Source: Chara braunii
Taxonomy: Eukaryota; Streptophyta; Charophyceae; Charales; Characeae
NCBI GenBank assembly: GCA_003427395.1
Contig: BFEA01000554.1
Coordinates: 691,803 to 755,802, forward strand
Direction: 5' to 3'
DNA: 64,000 bases
Below the pieces are notes generated by a model that made no database searches, was not told the origin of the DNA, and saw nothing but the letters and a program-made list of their open reading frames with translations. Below are positions 12,220-23,010 of the stretch, one piece after another (the first letter of the stretch is position 1; every line of letters starts with the position of its first letter). The position numbers were made by a program, and so were the translations under genes.

Positions 12220-12248
12220 CGTACCTAAATTGTATTCGAATTTTTGCT
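12220..12248. repeat. 29-base dispersed word shared with 2739-2767
   Basis: ACCTAAATTGTATTCGAATT and its flanks occur both here and near 2740, in the same orientation and without similar surroundings. It may be the edge of a dispersed element. Confidence 0.6.
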
Positions 12249-13098
12249 AATTTCAATTTTTCAAAGAACTTCCAAAAACAAAGGAAGTCGTATAACATTG
12301 CAACACCAACAGAGCACGAGTTTCAGTTTCAACCCGGCCTTCTCACCACGCGCTGACCCGACGGCATTCAGATTTGGAATACCATTCAATCACGGAGGCG
12401 GCCTCCAATTCGGAGGAAGTTGGTTGACCTCCAACCACGGAGGCGGCCTCCACTTTGGCAACTTCGGGGGAGGAGGATATGGAACACAGGGATGTGTGAG
12501 CGTGGGGAACTACAGGAGTAGCAGGCACTGGGAACTTCGGGAGTGGCGGAGGCACTGGGAACGATGGAAGTGGCGGATGCACAGGGAACTACAGGCGGCC
12601 CGGGAATCCCCTCTCAAGGAAGATCGGCCTTTTAGCAGTACCATCCTCAGCAAACTCTCCGATGTAGGAGGCCAAAATCGGGGTGGGGGCCAGCCAGCAG
12701 GAGAATGGGGCAGCGTGCCCCTCAACAGGGCAAGGAGCAAACGCAGCGGGAGACCTACTCAAGGTCAGTCAAGAGGACGCTCATTGGGAAAGCAGTGACG
12801 CACGAGCATGAGCTCGGTCGAGGAGCTACTGAAGTATCCGGGGAACCTTCAGCACTATCCAAGACACCAGGTACACCAGCAGCAACAACAGGCAAGAGAC
12901 TGCGAGAGACAGCAGACTGACATCGACGGCCAGAGGACACTCAGATGGAATGGAGCAAATCGTCATACCACTGGCTTGCACTTTCACCAGGAACAACCTA
13001 CGGGTGACGCCTGGCAGACGAGGAATAACGCCCTCGCACTACTCTCACATCCAACAACGGAGGCACCAACACCACAGTCTATACTCCAATATGCTTGA
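12244..13098 (+). pseudogene. Degenerate Gly-rich reading frame, possibly LINE ORF1 region
   Basis: An open frame at 12244-12798 contains repeated SNHGGGLHFG / NHGGGLQFGG motifs. Around 12500 the Gly-rich character continues in a different frame (NFGSGGGTGNDGSGG), which implies a frameshift. A second frame (12808-13098) is Gln/His-rich. I see no CCHC knuckle or RRM. Its position just upstream of the endonuclease suggests ORF1 of the LINE, but an unrelated Gly-rich remnant is equally possible. Confidence 0.3.
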
Positions 13099-13498
13099 TT
13101 GTTATTCTTAGATCTTAGATTACTTCCCATTCAGAATAGTTCCAGAGAGCCCGATGGCAAGAATTGTTGCAGATGTCCCCGGAGTAAAGTCAAAACACGT
13201 CCCCTTCGTAGATGCCCTGACAAGCACCCCTGCTTGAATTCAACCTATGACGTTTAGCTTGGTTTGCAGAAGGCAGGAAACAGGAGCTACGTAAAATTGC
13301 ATTGGCACCACGGTTGACAACCGAATCCCTAATGGAGCTTAAAATTAGACTCCCGAAGGAGAGGAGGCTAGACTCGCTCACAATTTATCAGGGACGCACT
13401 GACAAGGCCATGGGTTGAGGGAAGCACAACAGCACCACGGGAAGAACCAATGGCATCATCCTCGCACATCCAATCCAGACGAGGCCTCTCAAGGGGGA

Positions 13499-13750
13499 AT
13501 GAGCAGATTGAAGATCTCCACATGGAATGTATGTGGATTAGGGGGGGCAAGTCAAGAAGAGCACACCTCGATAGTTTTGTCACCAGGAGACAAAATCAAA
13601 CGAGGAAAACATCAGGTGCCTGAGGGGCTGGTGGAACGGACCATAAATATGGTCGCCTGCCCAAGGCAGGAAAGGGGGGGTAGCAATCCTAATCCAGATG
13701 GACCAGGAGAAAGATGCAGTTCTCCACAGCAGCTCACTGGCGGGAAGTAG
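13499..13750 (+). pseudogene. LINE endonuclease remnant
   Basis: ATG at 13499 opens MSRLKISTWNVCGLGG, the standard N-terminal strand of AP-type endonucleases (Asn of WNVCGL retained). The frame then loses most of the domain. The core WSPAQGRKGGVAILIQMDQ is seen in a different frame near 13650-13705. The catalytic Glu and His motifs are not visible, so it is inactive. Confidence 0.7.
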
Positions 13751-14340
13751 GCTCAAGTAAGAGGAGAAAGTCCCACCCAAACTACTGAGTGTCTATTCAG
13801 GAATACTGATCGGACCGCGAGACGGGACGAAGCTAGGTGTAAGAAACGGATCGAGTACGCAGAAAGGAGGATCAAGCCCCACCTAATCTCGAAGCTAGTA
13901 CGAGGAAAAGAAAGGAAGAGTATAGAAGAGTGGGACAGAATGCAACAGGAGAACTCAGAGAGATTGGCGGAAGGACTGAAGGACAAGGGAATGGTGGTCT
14001 ATGACAGAATGACAAAAGAATCCCTTCAGAACCTGCTACCTAGAAGACAGAGTCACCCACTGAAGGAACTATCACACCCGTTCTGCAAACACCAAACCGG
14101 CAGCTAAGCTTCTGGAAGAACTCTGTAGCTACACTGCCTTCTACTACCAAGATACTTTGACTTTTGAGAAGACCGCAGAACGGAGCTGACACATATTTAA
14201 CACTCTGTACCAACCATTGGGAGGAGACTCCCAGCCCACGGCAGACTAGACCTAGACAGACCAATGACGACGGAGGAAGCAAAGGCGACTCCTAACTCAA
14301 TGGCTGGCCATCAGTAGGGAAGGTCCTGGAAGAGATCTTC

Positions 14341-14945
14341 AACGATGTTCTGGTAGGGGAGACACTCCCACACAGTGCCATAACAATATTATCGCCATTC
14401 TATATAAGAAAGCAAACAGCGAACATTTGCAACTGGCGTCCAATTTCCATTCTTAATGTCGTATATAAGATCCTGGCCAGATGATTCGCCAAATACCTCC
14501 CAGACCTGATCATGGAAGCCCAGGAAGCCTTTGCCAGAGGACACTCCATCCTGGACGACATCGTTACAGCAATAGAGGCCATGGAGCTGATACAAGAGGA
14601 CAAAAGAGACATTGCAATTGTTCTGCACGACATGGAAAACACATATGACCGAGTCACTCTGGTTAGTATTTGGGGAAAATATATGTCAATGGGTCTTAGT
14701 ACTGTACTCATTCTCCACACCTGCTGTTACGGTAAACGGACACTTCTACCCGCTCGCTTCGACAAGCCTGTCCGTTAGCGCCATTATTATTTCTAGGTAC
14801 AGATAGAAACAGTACTATGTCATATCCACATTAGTTCGTCCCACCCGAGGATGGAAATGTTGGGATAAGGCCCTCGCATATGACCTATTTGTGGTAGCAG
14901 AAAACACAGAAGACTTGCTTCGAGCACTGTTTGCTTGAAAGAATA
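14341..14945 (+). pseudogene. LINE reverse transcriptase remnant
   Basis: Frame 1 from 14341 carries NWRPISILNVVYKILAR, a TGA at 14482, then QEAFARGHSILDD and the first palm motif DMENTYDRV. Next come VNGHFYPL (frame 2, ~14732) and RQACPLAPLLF (frame 3, 14760). The catalytic box is LAYDLFVV (~14875), two residues shorter than the usual LAYADDLxxx, so the double Asp is lost. The frame changes and the damaged active site rule out activity. Confidence 0.85.
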
Positions 14946-15149
14946 CGAAGAGCACTGTCAGCTTCTTGCTTCCAAGCCCATACAACCTCAAAGCTGAGTG
15001 GGGTATGCAGCGCATTCCAGACCACCAAACGGAAAGGTGTCCAGGTTGCCCTAGTCTCCTGTGCAGCGGACCAAGATGGATGTTATGAACATGATTGTCC
15101 GTTGAAATTTTATCAACCCTCACTCAGAGGATCTCCCTTACACACCCAT

Positions 15150-16210
15150 ACATGCACAGAAGGAAAGGGAGAGGTAGTGGAGTGTCACACCGCCCAACAG
15201 AAAGAACGCAGCGGAAGACTCAGAGGAGCGAAGTGACAGAACACACACAACTGTGGATTCTCTCCACACAGGTCCTAACAATCAATCATTCATAGAAGAC
15301 ATCCGAGTGATCACAGCCAGAAATCAATGAAGAGATGACAACTCAAACACAGTAATACAACCGTTTATTAAACTCAGAGCATCGTTTTCCCTGAATAACC
15401 TCAGAACCCTGCTGCACTACCCTCCGACGGGTAGCGCCTCAACCCCACACCCACCGAGCAGCTAAAAACAGCACCAGAACACCAGGTAGCACCCAGCGCC
15501 ACCCTGACATCCAACTCAGTGGCCTGCGCCAAGACGAAACAGGCTCCCACAGCCAATCGCCACTCAGATGATGACGTAGAAGCTCACCGCCAACAGTACC
15601 TGATGAAGATGAAGTCCAGACAATGATAATCTCTAAGAAGATGCAGCTTTGGCTGCATCGCCACTGGGACCCTACTCCTGAGGAGGGTCAGCACTGCACC
15701 ACGTGCTCCAACGCATCAGACCTCTGATAGCCCAGACCGCTTTGACTCCCAGAGAGGCAGAGCGGACAGCGTTGACCCCGGTCTGGTCAGCGCTCCGATG
15801 GTCTGGCTATGTCCGCCGTCTCCCACTGGAATCAGCAACCACGACCTGATACCGAGCGCGCAGCAACTTCCACCACGAAGTGTCAACTTCCAAAAGCCCA
15901 GGACAGATGTTCCCATCCTATCTATACTCTAGACTAGCCTAGACACGACCTAGACCGGACTGACTGACCGACCGGTACTGTTTCCGTTTCGGCCTGTATG
16001 GCCTCTCCCTACCCGGGTCTGCTATCCGCAATTAGGGTAGCTGTAGGAAATTCGGGTTAGTACCGGGCCCATATTTCCTATATTTACAAATATGTCCCTC
16101 ACAAATTTTCTTTACAGGTAGGTCTCTCCGTTAGCCTTCAGCCAAACAAAATTACAAATCTGTCCCTACCTATAGTACAGCCTCGTCAAAGAGAGGCTAC
16201 AGGCAACCTG
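15150..16210. other. About 1 kb unidentified insert between LINE halves
   Basis: LINE similarity stops near 15.1 kb and resumes at about 16.21 kb with ELLQKVPNRISTWE. The intervening DNA has no open frame of note. It contains an LTR-like start TGTCACACC at 15183, a hairpin GATGCAGC..GCTGCATC near 15641-15661 and tandem GACC-rich words near 15935-15975. I found no matching target duplication, so its identity as a solo LTR is not supported beyond the TG start. Confidence 0.5.
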
Positions 16211-16246
16211 AAACCAGCAAGTCATTGCTCGGAACTGTTACAGAAG

Positions 16247-17130
16247 GTGCCGAATCGGATCTCCACGTGGGAAGGGGCTCCCCACCTATCCCTGATGGAA
16301 AGGACCCTGGTAGTCAATGTAGCTCTGTTCGTGCTACTGGTACGTCGGAAAGATGAGGCCCTTGGGCCGGAAAACACAAATGGTAATCAAACACCGTTCC
16401 ACCCGCTTCATCTCGAAACCGTTCCCGAAAGAGTGATGGGTGCCTGTCCAAGGTGGCCTGGGACCAGATCTGCTTCCAGCGAAAAGGAGGTCTAGGGCTC
16501 AGAGGCCCAGACAGACAAAACAGGGCCATGCTGGTCAACTGGGTAATCCGGGCCGTCAGCCCGACAGGCGTGGACCCACTGGGCACATGGCTTGCTGATA
16601 CAGCAGACGAACAACCGCACATCTTCTGGCAGTGGGTAGAATTCAAAGAATCGGGGAGACAGAGGTTCCAACAATGGTCCACAATAGGCCAACAGCACTC
16701 CGCAAAGCTCGTACAGTTGGAAGAAGGGGCACAAATCAGAGTTCAGGAGGAATGTGATGATGCACGTCAATGGGCAGTACGGCAGGAGATGCAGGAACCA
16801 GCCACGACTCCACAAAACATGGCTACGAGTGAGTCAAGTAGATGCAAAAGAAGTCATCAGGGCGATAACCCACACTAATACCATCACAACGCCTGGCAAC
16901 CATGTTGTGAATCTCTCCATCTTGGCAAATCCAGGAGTCAAGGTGGACACAACATGAGTCAGATGCCAGTGGGCATATGAATCCACCACACACCTGTGGT
17001 GGGACTGCCAGGCGTCAGCCCGCATTTGGGACTGGTGGGCCAAACCCTGGCGCTCTCATCTCGAATGCCAGCTTTCCGTAGAACCAACAGTGGGTACTCA
17101 TGGGAGGGATACCAAACGGATTATTTTTTT
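16247..17130 (+). pseudogene. LINE C-terminal region with zinc knuckle
   Basis: 16236-16350 reads KVPNRISTWEGAPHLSLMER followed by TLVVNVALF, the block typical after the RT domain. 16453-16878 is an open frame starting AWDQICFQRKGGLGLRGPDR, followed by NRAMLVNWVIRA, the usual GGLGxR..N.A.L..W motif. About 16964-17010 encodes CQWAYESTTHLWWDC, matching the C-x(n)-ES..HL..C zf-RVT knuckle of plant L1 elements. Frames change between these blocks. Confidence 0.8.
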
Positions 17131-17270
17131 TGTTTTTCTTTATAGGGCCGCGCCACACTCTGCTGCAGTGCAATACCGAGGCAACGCTGGAGGGGTCAAG
17201 CAGGCAAGCCTACCCATTTGACCCCTCCGTAGCCCAAGAAAAATAATTCAATATCGTAGTGGCCCGATGG
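17125..17270 (-). mobile_element. 146 bp SINE-like retroinsert with 14 bp target-site duplication
   Basis: ACCAAACGGATTAT occurs at 17111-17124 and again at 17271-17284, splitting LINE sequence that continues on both sides. The insert begins with a T-rich run on the + strand (an A-rich tail if read on the minus strand), typical of LINE-mobilised DNA. It carries a strong hairpin at about 17190-17229 (GGAGGGGTCAA pairing with TTGACCCCTCC). No clear tRNA A/B boxes were found, so the parent RNA is unknown. Confidence 0.75.
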
Positions 17271-17524
17271 ACCAAACGGATTATCGCTTGACCGAGGGTG
17301 GGGATATGTAGCACAGGTACTTCATTATTATCTGGATTATCTGGCACGAGAGTACCTGTTGCGGCTTTGCTCGCAAGGGATTGAGGGGGAAATGGGAGAA
17401 ATGAGTCGGGGTGGTGGATTCGATGGGTTTTGAGGGTGGTCAGGGGTGCTTTTAGACTCAAGGTCCCGTGCGGGGTTATGCCCTAACAGCTATGGCAATG
17501 TGTGTGCAGCACCTCCTGCTAGTT

Positions 17525-17595
17525 GGGGAGGTTCTGCAACAGTTCGCTTTGGAAATCGGAAAGTTCTGCAACAGTTGGCTTGGAAATCGGAATGC
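17525..17595. repeat. Short tandem duplication
   Basis: GTTCTGCAACAGTT and GGAAATCGGAA recur twice in order within 70 bases. Confidence 0.75.
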
Positions 17596-17609
17596 TATGT
17601 CTAACCCTA

Positions 17610-17640
17610 CTGTCTTCCCCCGAATGTAGACTGAAATCCA
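17610..17640. mobile_element. MITE left end, truncated
   Basis: After TA (17608-17609) the family end CTGTCTTCCCCCGAATGTAG is present, then similarity stops at the SINE-like sequence that follows. Confidence 0.55.
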
Positions 17641-17641
17641 G

Positions 17642-17730
17642 CGGTGTACCTTGATTGGTATGGCACACAAGTGGCATTCATGAGGTCTTGGGTTCAATCC
17701 ACGGTGGCCTCATGTACCTTCCTGGCAAGC
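17642..17730 (+). mobile_element. Possible tRNA-derived SINE head
   Basis: TTGGTATGGCACA resembles a polymerase III A box. 37 bases downstream GGGTTCAATCC matches the B box core. An intervening TTCATGA loop resembles a tRNA anticodon loop. The arms do not pair well enough for a functional tRNA. The 3' end and tail were not delimited. Confidence 0.35.
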
Positions 17731-17754
17731 TTGGCGCCAGGCACATACAGAAAC

Positions 17755-18086
17755 GCCTGGGGAGGGACGTCCTTTTTTTCCCGAGCTGTGGAGGGGCGGC
17801 AGAGGAGCGGGGAGAGAAGAAGCGGGAGAAGGGGGCGGGGGAGAGAAGAAGCGGGAGAAGGGGGCGGAGGGCAACAGGAGCAGAGAAGTCGCGGGGGATG
17901 AGCCAGGTAGCTAGTTTGGGGTCTCTCTCTCTCTCTCTCTCTCAAGACCGGAGGGGAGGCACGTCCTTTTTTCCCCGAGCTGTGGAGGTGTGGCGGATGA
18001 GCAGGGAGAGTGAAGAAGTGGGGGAAGAGGGCAGAGGGCAACAGGAGCAGAGAAGTCACGGGGGATGAGCCAGGTAGCTAATTTGT

Positions 18087-18124
<38 letters not shown>

Positions 18125-19702
18125 GATGGTCCACGGGTCAGATATAAAACTGATCATCACAAATACAACACTTGATCGTCATCGTCATACTTGATCGTCA
18201 TCGTCATTGTCCTTTTGAGGGGCGTGATAGAGAGTTTGTGGTGGCTCTCTCTCTCTCTCTGGTGCGCACGCATGTGCATGCCGTTTTGCAAACTGATCGG
18301 AACAGATACTACACTTGATCGTCATCGTCGCCAACCTGCAGCAGAGAAGCAGAGAGTGGCAGACATTTGATCGTCATCACCGTCGTTGTTTTGGGGGACC
18401 GGGTAGTTAGTTTGGGGTCTCTCTCTCTCTCTCTCTGGTTCGCGCGCATGTGCGTGCCATTTTTTAAACTGACCGGAACAGCTACTACACGATCGCCATC
18501 GTCGCCATCGTACAGCAGAGAGTGGCAGACACTTGATCGTCATCATCGTCGTCGTTTTCGGGGCCGGGTTAGTTAGCTTGTGGTCTCTCTCTCTCTCTCT
18601 CTCTCTATTGCTCTGCTGGGTGTGCACGCATGCTGTTTTTCCGTGTTTTTTTTTTTTTTAAAGATCTCCCAATGGTTTACAAGTCAGATATCAGACTGAT
18701 CGGAACAGATACTACACTTGATCGTCATCATCGTCGTCGTTTTTGGGGGCGGGGTAGTTAGTTTTGGGTCTCTCTCTCCCGCGCGTGCGTGCCACTTTTC
18801 AAACGATCACAACAGATACTACACTTGATCGTCATTGTCGTCATCATTTTGGGGGCCGGGGCAGTTAGTTTGGGGTCTCTCTCTCTCTCCCCCCCCCTCC
18901 CTCCCTCCTGTGCACGTGCACGTGCGCGTGCCGTTTCTCAGACGGATCGGAACAGATACTGCACTTAATCATCGTTTTTGGGGGCGGGGTACTTAGTTTG
19001 GGATGCGCGCCACTTTTATCCCAACAGATACTACACTTGAATCATCCTCGTCGTCGTTTTTGGGGCCGGGGCAGTTAGTTTGGGGTCTCTCTCTCTCTCT
19101 CTCTTTCTCTCTCCCCCCCCCCCTACACGTGCACGTGCGCGTGCCGTTTCTCAGAGATACTGCACTTGATCGTCATCATCGTCATCGTTTCTGGGGGCGC
19201 CGTACTTAGTTTGGGATCTCTCTCACAGTCTCTCTCTGGTGCGCACGCACTTCCGCGCACCGTTTCTCTCGAACTTTTTTTTTTGAAAGAACTCGCGATG
19301 GTCCATGGGTCAGATATCAAACCGATGGGAACAGATACTACAATTGATCATCTTCGTCGTCCACACGTGCACGTGCCGTTTCTCAGAGATACTGCACTTG
19401 ATCGTCGTCGTCGTCATCCTTTTTGGGGGCGGCGTAGTTAGTTTGGGATCTCTCTCACAGTCTCTCTCTGGTGCACACGCACTTCCGCGCACCATTTTTC
19501 CCGAACTTTTTTTTTTTGAAAGAACTCGCGATGGTCCATGGGTCAGATATCAAACCGATGGGAGCAGATACTACAATTGATCATCTTCGTCGTCGTTTTG
19601 GGGGCAGTGTAGTTAGTTAGGTTGGGATGTCTCTCTCTCTCTCTCTCTCTCTCTCCCTCTCCCCCCCCTTGCTCTCTCTCTGGTGTGCGCCGTAGTTAGT
19701 TT

Positions 19703-19749
<47 letters not shown>

Positions 19750-19874
19750 CCCTCTGCTGCGCGCACACACTCCCAATGGTCCACGGTTCAGATATCAAAC
19801 TGATCAGAACATATACTAAACCTGGTCGTCGTCATCATCATCGTTTTGGGGGGCCGTGAAGTTACTTAGTTTGG

Positions 19875-19909
<35 letters not shown>

Positions 19910-20450
19910 CTCTCTGGTGCGCGTGCACCTGCACGTGCCCCTTTTGCTTTTCTTCCTTTTTTTAAAAAGAACTCCCGATGGTCCACGGGTCAGATGTCCA
20001 CCTGATCGCAACAGATTCTACACTTGACCGTCATCGTCGTCGTCGGTTTGGGGGGCGGGGTAGTTAGTTTGGGGTCTCTCTCTCTCTCTCTCTGTCGCTA
20101 GCTGTTTTTCCGACTTTTTTTTATATAAAAAATATCCCAATGGTCCACGGGTCAGATATCAAAGTGATCGAAACAGATACTACACTTGATCATCGTCGTT
20201 GTCGTTTTTTCTGGGGGGGGAGACACTTGGTGATCATCGTCATCATCGTTTTTGGGGGGCGGGGTAGTTAGGTTGGGGTCTCTCTCTCTCTCTCTAAGGT
20301 GGGCGCACACATGTGTGCGCAATTTTTCAAACTGATCACAATGGATACCTCACTTGATCGTCATCGTTATCCTCGTTTTTTGGGGGCGGGTTAGTTAGTT
20401 TAGGGTCTCTCTCTCTCTCTCTCTCTCTGAGGGAAAGCAGAAGGGGGTAC
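17755..20450. repeat. Complex tandem array, each unit with its own (CT)n tract
   Basis: About 16 units follow one another. The shared module order is: GATGGTCCACGGGTCAGATA, a GATCGGAACAGATACTACAC stretch, CTTGATCGTCATCGTCGTCG, GTTTTTGGGGGCGGGGTAGT, TAGTTTGGGGTCTCTCT, a CT tract, GYGCGCRCGCAYGTGCRTGC, then TTTT-rich sequence. CT tracts start near 17928, 18088, 18243, 18418, 18583, 18769, 18876, 19087, 19218, 19447, 19629, 19706, 19879, 20079, 20279 and 20407, so spacing varies from 77 to 229 bases as modules drop out. The first two units (17755-18122) carry a different G/A-rich body but the same CT module. Confidence 0.9.
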
Positions 20451-21490
20451 AGGCAGAGGAGCGGAGAGTGACAGTGATCGGACGACACATAGTAGGAGCG
20501 GTGGAGAGCGGAAGGGCGACGGAAGTCAGGGTGTTACATGCCCACTTGGGCGATGTACATGTAAAGCCGGGGATCCGCAATGTGATAAAAAGGACTGAAT
20601 AGACAATGCAGTGCAAGTGAAATCTAAACAAGCAGTGTACATTCTGATACATACAAAAATGGTGCTTTATAGGGAAGGGGAAGACTTCGATACAAGTCCT
20701 GACCTAACCGGAACTGCCCTCTATCACGTAGTGCAAGACAGCGCAGCAGAATGCTAGAATACCACTGAAGCCCAATCAATGTTGCAATGCAGACCAAAAC
20801 ATACATACTCCTCATCACAAGGTGTGAAGGGGCCTGGCGCTACACACAGGAAGAACGCGCCAGGTGCAAATCATGCACAGACAAAGAAGGGGGGGAGATG
20901 GGAATGTCGTCAACACCAAGTCTTTGTTACAAGTCCCAAATAATCCCTCGTCAAAATGTCTGAAGCCCAATGTCAAGTCTGGATCCAAATGTCACCAAGC
21001 CCGCTCTCTCATATCCGCTGATGCAGTGGAGTCAGGCAGCAAGAGGGTGAGAGGGAGATGGTGCACTAAGAAGAGGAAGAAGAACTCTCTCTCTCATTTG
21101 CCAGGTACTAACCTGTGAAGATGGCGCTGTGCTTCGGTACCTCCAAGGCGAAGCTGGAGTATCCCTGGCCTCCGCCCAATCTCTCTATCTCTAGTACTAC
21201 TCTAGCTCCTAAGAGCGCCCACCACTGAAGACTACTGCTATCGCTACTGCTCCTCCAGAGTGAAGCTGCTGAATCCTGAAGACTACCTCCTGCCTCCTGA
21301 ACTGCACGTGAAGTGCCTGGGAAGTGTACCTAGGAACTACCTGCAGCCTGCACTTTGGCAAACCAGGGGTTGTCTGTTCTTGCCAATGCCGAAACGTGCC
21401 AGACCCTGGCGTTGAAGCTCAACCAGGGGTTGTCTTGAACAGAGGCCCAGAATGGCCTGTGCTAAAACCCTGGTTTGGAACCTGAAAATG
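20451..21490. other. No gene seen
   Basis: I see no supportable exon. A weak direct repeat, AACCAGGGGTTGTCT, occurs at 21360 and 21421. Confidence 0.5.
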
Positions 21491-21494
21491 GCCC

Positions 21495-21650
21495 TCAGTT
21501 TCAGGCTGAAAAGACTCAGGGCCGGAAAGGCCCTGGTTTAGGCTGAAACGACACAGGGCCCGTAAGCCCTTGTTTTCAGGCTTTCAGGCTGAAACGACAC
21601 GGGGCCTGTAGGCCCTTGTTTTCAGGCTTTCGGCCGTAAAACGTCACAGG
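21495..21650. repeat. ~55 bp tandem repeat, three copies
   Basis: TTTCAGGCTGAAACGACAC-GGGCC and CCCTTGTTTTCAGGC recur three times with drift. Confidence 0.75.
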
Positions 21651-22024
21651 CCTGAAAGTGGCCCTTGCAGCCTGTTGCAGGCCCAGCATGAGGGCGGAGG
21701 AAGCAGGGAAAAGTGTACTGATCTGTCTGCCATCTTCGACCGTTGATGCAGAACTCCGAACGGCCAACCACAGGCGAGCGAGCGAGAGAGAGCCACAGCT
21801 TACAGCACCAACGTCCAACCACAGTCGAGAGAGAGAGAGAGAGAGCTTCACGACAGGGAGATTCAGAACAGGGAATACAGCGCGCTTCACGACAACAGCA
21901 GAAGCACGACACCACCGAACACAATGGACGGAGGGCAATGCACAACAACTGCCAGTCCAACGGGAAAGCTGGGTTTGCCGGACGTTGTGAACTCTGGTAG
22001 TACCCCACGTCACTCGGCGCGTCT

Positions 22025-22215
22025 ATCTGAAACGTCCGTTCAGACAGCCTGGATCTCCGCGGCCCAGATGGCAGATTTCTTACATGGTTTGGTCGATCCA
22101 GGCTGTCGGTCTGGTAGGACCCGACGGCCCAGATGGCAGATTTCTTACATGGTTCGGTCGATCATCTGGGCTGTGGGCCGGTAGGACGGACGACGGCCCA
22201 CATTTCAGATTTGTC
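22025..22215. repeat. ~70 bp tandem repeat, 2.5 copies
   Basis: CGGCCCAGATGGCAGATTTC, TTACATGGTTYGGTCGATC and GGCTGT-GG-CKGGTAGGAC recur in order; the third copy is partial (CGGCCCACATTTCAGATTTG). Confidence 0.8.
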
Positions 22216-23010
22216 ACATTAGCAATTTTAAGCAGTGTAGGGCAGGAACGAATAAGAAAGTCTTCAAAGGCGAAGACATGGCGGACCATGAAATGAAAAA
22301 CACACCGAAGGCACTAACGCGCCGCACAATTGCGGCTGACTAGAGACTTGAAGTGAGCAAGAGTCTGAAAAAAGCTCAGGGTCAAGCCCGGTTCGTGGAA
22401 ACCTGGGTTCGTGGAAACCTGGGCTGCCGGAGGAAAAAAAAAAAAAAAAAATGCTGATAGGAGTTGGTGAGATAGCAAGTGTTGTTGGGGTAAAGCCCAC
22501 AAACCGAAGCTGGGTAAAGGTCCTAGTACTGTGACAATCATATTTTCCAGGTTTGCGAGGAATTCCCAGCCTCATGTTATCATGATAATCAACTTCCTTA
22601 CTCCCATCCCCCAAAAAACAAAAAAGTTTGTACCCTGAAACTCGTAGTACAATGTACGCACGTTGCACTCGAATACAAAGTACCCCGTATGTCGATACGT
22701 TGTACTTCTATACAACCTACGTACCTTTTTTTCCCAGGTTAAAACAGTAGTACTTCCTCTACTCTTGTGGACGTAATGGTGATCAGATACATGCACGACA
22801 CGCCAGAAATTGCAGTCCGATACATCCAGGAAAGTCCCAGTGTGAGTAGTCAAAAAACTTTTGGCGAGAAGCTTTCCCAGGAGATGCGTTGCCCACAGAG
22901 AAGATCAGTTTATCCCTTGCAAAAGCCTGACACACAAATAAAAAAATGGCCCAAATGTCTAAGCTACAAGAGTGCCCCGGGGCCAAGTCCCACATACACC
23001 ATTGAGCCAG
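22216..23010. other. No gene seen
   Basis: Contains an A-run at 22434-22450 and a short duplication GGTTCGTGGAAACCTGGG. No exon-like frame. Confidence 0.5.

Larger units (their letters stand above)
13400..17600 (+). mobile_element. Decayed L1-type non-LTR retrotransposon (LINE)
   Basis: Remnants of one LINE ORF2 lie in order on the + strand: AP-endonuclease start (MSRLKISTWNVCGLGG), linker (LDRPMTTEEA), reverse transcriptase (NWRPISIL, DMENTYDRV, RQACPLAPLLF, LAYDLFVV), the conserved LSLMERTLVVNVALF block, WDQICFQRKGGLGLRG, and a C-terminal knuckle CQWAYESTTHLWWDC. The element is dead. It has in-frame stops (for example TGA at 14482), several frameshifts, a shortened catalytic motif, an endonuclease missing its middle, and about 1 kb of foreign sequence between ~15.15 and ~16.2 kb. 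A retroinsert with target duplications sits at 17125-17270. Family order matches plant L1-type elements. The outer limits are approximate; no poly-A tail or target duplication for the LINE itself was identified. Confidence 0.85.

Noticed and set aside
15183-16236. Solo LTR with TGTCACA at the left and TGTTACA at the right
   Set aside because: The right word is part of LINE coding sequence (ELLQKVPNRIS) and the flanks share no 5 bp duplication.
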